Assembly: GCA_013368445.1 (NCBI GenBank)
Contig: JAACJO010000004.1
Span: 1,798,001-1,862,000 of the forward strand
From: Leucocoprinus leucothites
Taxonomy: Eukaryota > Basidiomycota > Agaricomycetes > Agaricales > Agaricaceae
DNA: 64,000 nt
Reading direction: 5' to 3'
Made by a program: the position numbers and the translations under genes. The notes beneath the pieces were generated by a model. The model saw nothing but the letters and a program-made list of their open reading frames with translations, did no database searches and was not told the origin of the DNA. This document shows, in pieces, positions 55,736 through 64,000 of this stretch. Every line of letters starts with the position of its first letter. Within the stretch, counting starts at the first letter, position 1.

Positions 55736-58700
55736 TCACTGACCCCCACCTAAAATCGTCCTCCTCGTACCATGATGATTCCTTGCAACACCACCACCAG
55801 GTCCAATCGGACTCTCCGCACTAAGCGGCGTCAAAGGCTCTTTACCCATATTCGAAATCGCCGTCGCAGCTGTTCCACCATGCTGCTGTTGCTGGTGGTG
55901 GTGATGTAACTGTCCACCATTGCTAGCCGATGACTCCGAATCCGGCGTCCCATATTCCAGCTTCACACTTCCCAACGAAGATCCATAATGGTACCCATGC
56001 CCATGTCCACTGGGTCCATGAACTAGGCGATCCATATATGCCAACGGCGGTAATTGCATCCCACTATTATTGTGGCTACCAGAATTATTTCCCGACCCAA
56101 TATTGTCTTCGCTGCCGCTGGCATCAGCGGTAGCTGAATGCGGAGGCACAGAACTCAACGGCGTCAACGGACCAGTTCCACCAGCAGGTCCGGTAACAAT
56201 ATTCCCAGCCTGCGATAACGGTGACGGCCGTGTCGCGTAGCCAGAATACATATGATGTGCAGCGGCTGAAAATCCAGGAAGTGGAGAATGTGGATGACTA
56301 CCTCCACTTGTAGACCCCGATGGTGAATGCGATAACGAGTGAGGGTGTGGAGAATTTGGGTGCGAGTGGTGTGTATGCGAATGGGGGTGGACGTTCAAGG
56401 GTGGAATCACCCTCTCGTGATGTGGTTGTGTCGGTGGCGCATTGTAATGAACAAATCCTATATCTTGCGCAGCATTTTCAGGCTGCGAAATGGTCGACGC
56501 TGAAGACGTAGAAGTAGCAGGCGGAGGGGGAGGAGGATGACCACTGCCGACAGACGGAACAGATAATGAGGGAGATGAAGAAGACGGAGAAGCACCGGAA
56601 AGATGTAATCCCAACGATCCAGAAGCAGCCGAAGATAGCGAAGTCGAAGCACCCGTCGAACCAGTAGCAGCAGCAGAACCAATAGACGGTGAAGGTGAGG
56701 GTGTCAACGCCTTCCCATTAGGACGATGACGATCCCCACCACCCAGTCCAGTAGAGCCACTGCCTTCGCTTGAGCTCGCACCTGCACCCGCAGCAAGAGC
56801 AGCGTAATACGCATGGCCATGCCCCTGGCTACCACCAGGCGAAGTCCCAGCAGTAGCCGCAAACGAATCCGAGCCAGCCGATCCAGTGGTAATAGAACCC
56901 AAACCACCTTTTCTCAACATCGAACTAGCATACCCAGGCGATCCACCTGCGGCAGCTATAGTCGCCAACGGCGGGGTCATCCCGCCACCAGCACCAGCAC
57001 TTCCAATGCTATCTCGTTTTCGGTGTCTTTTAATTTCAATACCATTCGAACTGCCTGTACCCCCGACGACGTGGTGATGCTGGGTTTGGTGAGGATGGTG
57101 GTGATGGTTGATTTTTATGTCGGAAGGTTCGACTTTTAGGCTTCCTACCCCATTACCGGGGGTGGGGAGGGCACCAGTAGTGGTTGTATTGAGGTTTGGA
57201 TCGGATGATTTCTTTTTTCGACCGTGGCCTGTCGATCCGCCACCGTCTTTTTTCGCTCTCGACCGGGCAAATCGTAGCCCGCATCTACAAGGTAGCACAA
57301 CCAGGGCAGAATAATCAGCCGAAACGTTCATTTCATTAAACCCTCGTATCGAAGGTCAATTAAACTAAGGAAAAAAAACTCACGCATTACACAACTCTTT
57401 CTTGCCAGATGGTCCTTTCCTCCATTCTGGGCTGGAAGTCGCGCCACAACTCGAGCATTCCAAAATGCCCGATGGTCGATTTCCAGAGCCCCTTCCTCCA
57501 GGAGTTGACGTAGCTGTCGAGGCACCAGCAGCAGCGCCACCGGGATGGTATTGATCGCCACCAGCAGTGGCCCCACCGCCCCTGACTAATCCAGGGCTAA
57601 CACGTCGTCTCGGTGGTGGAACGACATCTGCAATGGATGACGGTACACTCGTAGGAGGAGGTTGTGGTGGAGGTGGTGCACCGCTCGTAGCACTCAGGAG
57701 TGATGAAGGGGTAGGTAATATGCTTGTACCGACAAGAGGAGTGCGTCCTGTACCCGTAGAATAAGCAGTATAACCCGGCGATGGGGCTCGATAATAGTCG
57801 TATGTACTTGGCGTAGGATGCCAGGCCGACGATGATGAAGGCGGCCCGGTTGCCGAGTAGGAAGCGGAACGGAGATGAGGGTTACTCATCGACGATGAAG
57901 ATGGGGGTACAGAGGCGGAAGAAGGGGATAAAGGAGAGAGTGGATGGGTAGGGCTTGGGGTGGCCCACTGCGTTTGGGCAGAGGGTGGTTGAGATGGATA
58001 ATTTTGATGTTGTGACCAACGGGGCGGAGAGTACGTAGAGGTTGAGGGGGGCGGCGGAGGCGGGGGAGGGAACGTCTGATGAGTGAGATAACCCTGGCTG
58101 TAGGTGGGAGTGAGAGGAGGGTAGGAGGAAGGAGTTGGAGGATCGTAGTAGGGACCAGGTGGAGGTGGATAGCTCGGGCCATTGTTGGAATTATAGGATA
58201 TTTGATTGTGCATTGGGGTGGGATTGACAGTAGCGGTGCTGCGTGTGGATGATTCTACCTTGTGGCAGGCGAATATGACAGTACCTAGCATTTGGGGGTG
58301 GGAGGAGGAAAAAAACAGGGATGTGAGAACAGGGAATGAGAGAAGAGAAGGAAGAAGGTTACCATGCGGTATAAAGATGCTCTCAACCTCACCAAGTGAG
58401 GGAGACATGAGTTGGGTGGCCCTGTACCTGCGTGTGCAGCTCGTTTTGGCATCGTTACCTTTCTGTGGACCCGAGCCCATCTCCGCATTCTCCACGAGTT
58501 TGGCAAAGTCCCTACCCGTGAGACCGTTGTTGCTCTGATCCGGGGGCCAGGAGAGGAGAAGGGGGCGGCCGGGCTTGTTGGAGAGGATCTGGAAAACTCG
58601 GGTATGGGTGCCAGAAGGGGAAGATGAATGTGGCACATCAGAGGTGACGAGACGGTGAAAAAGGAGGTCAATCTGTTGCATAGACATGTAGGGCGTGCCA

Positions 58701-59277
58701 CACCAGTTCGTCCAGTGAGACTTGTTGGTCTCGTCGTTGTCACTCTGTGGATCGAGGTCTACGGAGGCATGGATGAAGCATAGGACCAGCCCGTCAGCAG
58801 CCCAGTTGATGACGATGTCCACGGCCATATATTTCTCGTCCACTACGATTTTCTCTGCTTCGGACCAGACAGGGGGAGGGCCAGTATGGCCGAGGTTGCG
58901 GCGGACTTTGGAGAGACGCAGTAGGCGGACACTAGATGGGTATACCGAGTCAGAAAAACGCGAAGAGAATGCGGCGGGATAGCGCACCGGGTGACAGAGC
59001 CATGGAGAGTGCGGCTTCCGAGAACACCACTGAGGTCTGTTTTTGCAGAGTCCTGTTCGTCTGGGTGAACAAAGGAGAGGAGAGACTTTCCGATGAGGAC
59101 GTCTGCCTGGGTGTCGAGGTGATAGGCGAGGACAGGGTCAAGGTAGATGAACCGGAGGTCGCCAGAGAGCAATGCCCAGTCTAGAAAAGCGTAAGCGAGA
59201 GTGTGCTTGGAAGGCGTGGAGGACGTACAGCAGCGAATTTGGCCAACCTCTGGGAGATGGTGGTGGTAAGGATCCAT
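55736..59277 (-). CDS. wc-2: White collar-2-like PAS/GATA zinc-finger transcription factor
   Basis: About 1,080 residues. The N-terminal PAS domain is immediate: LLSGDLRFIYLDPVLAYHLD, VLIGKSLLSFVHPDEQDSAK. A central Pro/Ser/Tyr-rich region follows. The GATA finger is CSSCGATSSPEWRKGPSGKK ELCNACGLRFARSRAKK, with spacing C-x2-C-x18-C-x2-C and the WC-type EWRKGPSG loop; an intron splits it at CNA/CGL. WC-2 pairs with the blue-light receptor WC-1 to drive light-responsive genes; the LOV photoreceptor partner is not in this window. Unusually, about 500 residues of Gly/Ser/His-rich low-complexity sequence follow the finger. The start MDPYHHHLPEVGQIRC is preferred; an in-frame ATG at 59325 (MRGLVSES) is an alternative. 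Divergent from the ankyrin gene. Confidence 0.82.
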
Positions 59278-59376
59278 CGTCGGCAACCCTCTGCAGGAGC
59301 GCGACTCTGAGACCAGGCCCCGCACTCAGGGGCAGATCATAGCGATCCTGTTTGCACACGCTTGCCTCTTACGTCC
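59278..59376. promoter_or_regulatory. 99 bp divergent promoter
   Basis: Only 99 bases separate the start codon of the PAS/GATA factor (minus) from that of the ankyrin protein (plus), so the two 5' UTRs must overlap or be very short. The alternative upstream ATG would shorten this to about 51 bases. Confidence 0.55.
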
Positions 59377-60172
59377 ATGGCGATCCAGAGGGCGAAAAAC
59401 ATATGGGTTGCTGCTGGGGACGGCGACCTGGCAAGGGTCACTGAGCTCGTCGAAACACACGGCCTAAACGCAAATACCCCAGACGACTATACATACACGC
59501 CCATGTACGTTTTTTTCAAGTTCGCGCGCTCCACCGCCACAAAGCTTATGGTCTGCCAGGCACGCTGCTGCTTCCTACGGCCACATACACATCCTCCAGT
59601 ATCTTATCTCCAAGGGTATGCTAGCCCTGGCCTTTGCCCGATCTCTTGTATTCACTGCATGCTCCAGGCGGTGACGTCAATGTCACCGACGACGAGGGCG
59701 ACACACCGCTATACACTGTCGAAAACATTGAAACGGCTCAGTTTCTTATCGAGCACGGTGCGGTGGTTGACCGGACAAACAACGCGGGTATTTCAGTACG
59801 TGCAAATTTTCTATTCGATCGAAGAGTTTAATATATAGCCTACTGCCCCACCAGCCTATCCAACATCTGCGAGAAGAATTCCCACACATCGCTACTTATC
59901 TAGAAACTGTGGCGTCCTCGCAAACAGACTCTAGTCCCAATGCAGTGCCGGGATCTGTGTCGCAACACTCGCAGAACATAGCGTCTGAGCATCTAACAAA
60001 CGATCTTATGGCGCGAATATCGACGCTGGGGGAGGATGAACCAGAAGAAGAGGTGCTACGGCGTGCAGTGACAGAGAGTGTGCTAGAGAGCCTCGCACGA
60101 GGCCAGTCTATGCAAGAAGAAAGTACTGAAGGAGGATCGGGTGGTGGAGAGAAGCGAGCGCGGGTGTTGTAG
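59377..60172 (+). CDS. Small ankyrin-repeat protein
   Basis: Four exons, about 205 residues. Ankyrin repeats: KNIWVAAGDGDLARVTELVE THGLNANTPDDYTYTPMHAA ASYGHIHILQYLISK, then GGDVNVTDDEGDTPLYTVEN IETAQFLIEHGAVVDRTNNA GIS and PIQHLREEFPHIATYL. The C-terminal ~90 residues are acidic and disordered (LGEDEPEEEVLRRAVTES; GGSGGGEKRARVL). The architecture resembles the cytosolic ankyrin proteins of the yeast YCR051W type. Ankyrin repeats mediate protein-protein binding; the partner is unknown. Introns (CCCAT/gtacgt, AAGG/gtatgc, TCA/gtacgt) keep the repeats in register, which supports the model. The start is MAIQRAKNIW; an upstream MPLTS is also in frame. Confidence 0.85.
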
Positions 60173-60306
60173 ATCGAAATTATAGTGATCATGATCGGTG
60201 AATTTGAATTGATCGTCTGCTCAACGCGTTAAATGAGTTTGTGTCTATTGACGTGCTATTTATTGATCTTCCGCATCTATGCCCATTCTCTCCTGTCCCT
60301 CTCACA

Positions 60307-63300
60307 ATGCCGCAATGGGACCACTTCCCTTCCGCCGGCCTCGCCACCTTTCTCACCCTTCACGACATACACCAAGCAACCACCGAATTCACTCCACCTC
60401 CCAATGGCCATACAACACAACATCTTCCACATGCCCAGAATGAGTCTCCCGATACCCCTGTCCGGCGTCTCATCCAGGATACCAGGAATAAGGGTTACGA
60501 GACCATCTGTCTCCCCCTGACAACAGAAAAATGGAAAGAGCGCTGGGAGGGCATGTGTTTACTTCCTAGCTCACCAATAAAAGAAGAGCCTGAGAGTGCA
60601 GATGTCGACACAAAGAAAAAAGAAATAGCACGAGCTGCTGAACTCTGGCGTGCACGCCCATGTTTTCTCCCAGATGAAGTGACTATCAAACGGCTCGACG
60701 AAACAGAAGGAATAATAATCATGATCTCTGACTGGCTTCAACTTGACGCAGAGGACGATGGAATCAGGCACGACGCCGAAATCGCAAGTCCACCCACACC
60801 CCTCTCCTTTACTTCTCATCTAACCTATGCCTAGGCTCTGCAACAAGAGCTCGCTTACGCGTCCTACCTCAGTATCCACACGGTCATTCTCCCCGCACCG
60901 CGAAACAGATCCCACGTCGCGTCCTATGCCCGCATCATCAACAATTGTCTCAAAAATACACCATACCTCTACCTCTCTGTCCGCTTGCCCATATACAATC
61001 CCACCATCCTTCATCAAGCCCAAGCTCACACGGGCTCAGGTCTCGGCCTAGCAGTATCACCTGCATCAACACCGGCATTGATCGTATCCCCCGATCCATC
61101 TACTCCTTCACAAAGCACACAAAATGGTATATCCCCTGAAAGCGAGATGAACGCGACTTGGGAAATGTGGGACGTAATTAGGTCTATTTGCGACTACAAC
61201 ACCCGATTGACGCTCAGTACGTCTGTTAAACTTTTTAATTATTGACAAAGTTAACGGTTATATCGCTCTAGCACTTGATTTGACTCCGCCACTCCCTTCT
61301 AAACTGGGTGTATTGAGTAAATGGGCTGCCGAGTCCGTTCGGTACATATTTTTGCCTGCGTCTACCTTTATTGCGAATACGAAAGGCTACCCTGTGCTGC
61401 CTAAACCGACGCAATCGTTTATAAGGGACTCTATGATCGTAAGCCCGCTCTCTCCCCTTTGCAGATCTCAATACTCACTTGTGTATTAGCATCGTCCGAC
61501 TGTGATTCTTGCAGAAGTAACCTCAGACAAGCATTCTCGCGGAGGAGAAGCTGCTTATTCTCAGTATATCAAATTCTTGGAGAAAACCAGTGCTGTAGTT
61601 AGGAATGCACAAAAGGAGGGAACAGTAGAGCACTTTGCGCAGGGTTATCAGGATTATCTGCAGGCCCCGTTACAGGTATGTCTCTGCATGGAAAGCATTA
61701 ATTGTGGTGATTGACGTGGGTTGTAGCCTTTGATGGATAATCTTCAGAGTATCACGTACCAAACCTTTGAGCAGGATCCAGTCAAGTATGAGAGGTACGA
61801 GGAGGTAAGTGAGGTCATTCTCCTACAGGATATGGATGCTCTAATTGAGTGTATAGGCGATATTTAGGGCTCTCATGGAGTGGCCGGTGGAGGGACGAAT
61901 GTAAGACGAGCATTGTCGACTAAAGTCGCGTCTGACTGACGTTGTTATGCAGTGTCTGCTGCGTAGCTGGAGCAGGTCGAGGCCCACTTGTCGCTAGATG
62001 TCTGAACGCGGTCCAGCGATCCGGGAAAGAAGTATTCGTGTACGCCGTCGAGAAAAATCCAAATGCATATGTTACGTGAGTTCACCTCCCCGGTTCCATC
62101 TTTCAGCTTCTAACCATTCTTCCTCGGTGGTGATAGACTGCAGCAAAGAAAAGACCGCGAATGGGGCGACAAAATTAAACTCCTCTTCGGCGACATGAGG
62201 AGCTTGGATATCCCAGAACCCGCAGACATACTTGTCAGCGAACTATTAGGCTCATTCGGGGACAACGAACTAAGTCCGGAATGTCTAGACGGTGCACAAC
62301 GATTCCTAAAACGTCAGTCCCCTCCTCCCCACCCTCGGAAGTGTTAACTAATGCTTCTCTTTTATACGAACCCAGCAACCGGCATATCAATCCCCTCGTC
62401 CTACACTTCCCACCTCGCTCCTCTGTCCTCATCTAAACTCTACAACGAGGCTCGCGCATCGAAAAATGCTGTCGAGTCGCTAGAAACGCCTTATGTTGTA
62501 ATGTTTCAAGCTGTGAATATTTTGAGTGAGGATAAGCTAGGGTGTGGAGCGAAGATTCAGGAGTGTTGGGAGTTTGAGCATCCGAGGAGGGATGGGGTTA
62601 TGGCGACCGTAGTGGTGGATGAGAGGGGGTTGCCTCTGACGAACAATCATAATGTGAGATCTGCGAGGTTGAGGTTTTGGATTCCACATGCTGGAGTGTT
62701 GCAGTGAGTGTTTTGTTTTTCGTGTAAGTTGGGTTGGAAATGACGATGTTGGTGGTGCTTTTGGTGTAGTGGGCTTGCTGGGTATTTTGAAGCAGTGAGT
62801 TTTGTGTTCGGTTGGTTGTGATGTATATGGCGTGTTCATTCGGGGATTATATAGGTTTTGTACGGCAATATCGGTCTTAGCATTCATCCGCACCGAAAAG
62901 ATCAAATATCAAAAGATATGTTAAGCTGGTTCCCACTATTCTTCCCATTCAAAGTACGTACGCCACATATCCCTCTCTCTCCTCCATACAATTACCATAC
63001 TTACATTTATGACAGGAGCCACTCTATCTACCAAGTAACTCCGAGCTACAAGTCTCAATTTGGCGATTGACAAACGAACGTCAAGTATGGTACGAATGGC
63101 ATGCCGAGTCATTTTTAACAGTTCCTCTTGCGCCCCCTGGAGTCAAATCTGATTCGGACGGTACACCTACATCGGGTGCACAGGGCCAGGGATGGGCCGC
63201 GTCGTCGCCTCTAAGTGTGCCGAGTCCGTTAGCGGATGATGACGGGTTTTTTTCCTCTTCTACTACCGCTGGGGGCAACGGTGGAGGTGCAAGTGGGAGT

Positions 63301-63525
63301 ACGGGTGGGGAGGGAAGTACGATTGGGACTAGGAGGGGGAGCTCGAGTAGCGGCATTAGGACGCCAGGAAGGGTGAATAGGAGTGTTACGCTTCCACATG
63401 TGTTTGGTGGTGGTGGGGTCGGAGGAGGGGCAAGTGCTGGTGCAGGGGGAGGGTTTGAGGTTGTGAAGATTGGACATACGAGTTTGCATAACCCAGGTGG
63501 GAGGAGTAGTTGGATTGGGTTGTAG
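60307..63525 (+). CDS. PRMT5: Type II protein arginine methyltransferase PRMT5 (Hsl7/Skb1)
   Basis: Many exons, about 860 residues. N-terminal TIM-barrel: [60 protein letters not shown]. Catalytic domain: [31 protein letters not shown] (motif I), [50 protein letters not shown] (double-E loop region with [15 protein letters not shown]). C-terminal barrel: [15 protein letters not shown], and end [12 protein letters not shown]. It makes symmetric dimethylarginine on Sm proteins and histones. Between [10 protein letters not shown] and HTSLHNP the C-terminal barrel carries a Gly/Ser-rich insertion of about 110 residues. One intron appears to be GC-AG (ATC/gcaagt at 60784). Start at the first in-frame ATG. 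Confidence 0.93.
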
Positions 63526-64000
63526 ACTTGAGTTTCACTGGGTGATATGGTGATCTCATCGAGAGATTGGAATGAAGGATTGGATGATTGGCGGGTTGTG
63601 ATTGGTTACTGACTTGGCGGTAATTATCGGTCTCGGGTGTTGCGACTTACAAGAAGTTCCGCGATGTCGGGTGTTACTCTTCCGCTCTTTGTTGATTGTA
63701 ACTTGTGAAAGGGATCGACGGTCAGTGTATAGAGGTGATTTTTCCTTTTGTTATAGTCGGGAATGTTTTAAAATGTTCTGTATTTATGTATGTACGAGGT
63801 CAACGTTGTGCGCTTTAACGTTGATGCAATTGGAGCCTTCGCCAGAGAAGTTCTTTTAAGTGTACGACATCGCACCCTTCATTGACAGGACTTACTCCTC
63901 TTAATATTGCGTGAGGTGGAGTGTGGAAGAAAATTTCATTCAGTTCGGACTGAAATGATGACACCAGTTGACCGTTGACCGAACAACAAGAACAGGAGAT
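63526..64000 (+). other. 3' flank of PRMT5
   Basis: No recognised gene to the window edge. An 85-codon frame (63602-63859) has no motif. The sequence is AT-richer and likely contains the PRMT5 terminator. Confidence 0.4.

Noticed and set aside
55930..57314. Plus-strand frames opposite the PAS/GATA gene
   Set aside because: Antisense shadows of the long Gly/Ser/His-rich coding region.

Overview
The window is nuclear DNA from a filamentous basidiomycete, most likely an Agaricomycete. The evidence is dense, intron-rich genes (50-100 base GT-AG introns, several per gene, some exons under 20 bases), genes on both strands with short spacers, and basidiomycete-type proteins (DUF6534 membrane protein, PAS/GATA white-collar-type factor, a short Cys-rich MCK protein). 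I see no rRNA, confident tRNA, CRISPR array, or intact transposon. All gene models below were spliced by eye from reading frames, splice sites and family motifs.

Layout. 0-21 kb is dominated by peroxisomal fatty-acid beta-oxidation. Two cytochrome b5/acyl-CoA dehydrogenase paralogs (513-2665, 4767-7104) flank a secreted ML/NPC2-like lipid-binding protein on the other strand. Farther along are a double short-chain dehydrogenase protein (16224-18916) and a separate MaoC hydratase-2 protein (19206-20665). These two together correspond to the usually fused Fox2 multifunctional enzyme. All four enzymes end in a peroxisomal PTS1 tripeptide (ARL, ARL, AKL, SKL). Interspersed are MIM1 (mitochondrial outer-membrane import), a small Cys-rich protein, XLF (NHEJ) and a B-type cyclin.

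21-33 kb holds a VCX1-type Ca2+/H+ exchanger with an 8-base exon, an F-box-like/LRR protein, a 4.6 kb gene-poor stretch and ERG28. 33-46 kb holds a 1.1 kilo-residue disordered protein, a tail-anchored protein with very small 5' exons, and three cofactor genes (thiamine pyrophosphokinase, nicotinate phosphoribosyltransferase, molybdopterin synthase small subunit), followed by a metallo-beta-lactamase-fold protein. 45-64 kb holds a CCDC174 homolog, an unassigned protein, a DUF6534 membrane protein, SDS22, a long pyrimidine-biased non-coding tract, a white-collar-2-like PAS/GATA factor sharing a 99 bp divergent promoter with an ankyrin protein, and PRMT5.

The most interesting unit is the split FOX2: two adjacent same-strand genes, each with its own PTS1. 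Its splice sites would also permit an in-frame fused transcript. An apparent one-base frameshift lies in the second dehydrogenase domain.
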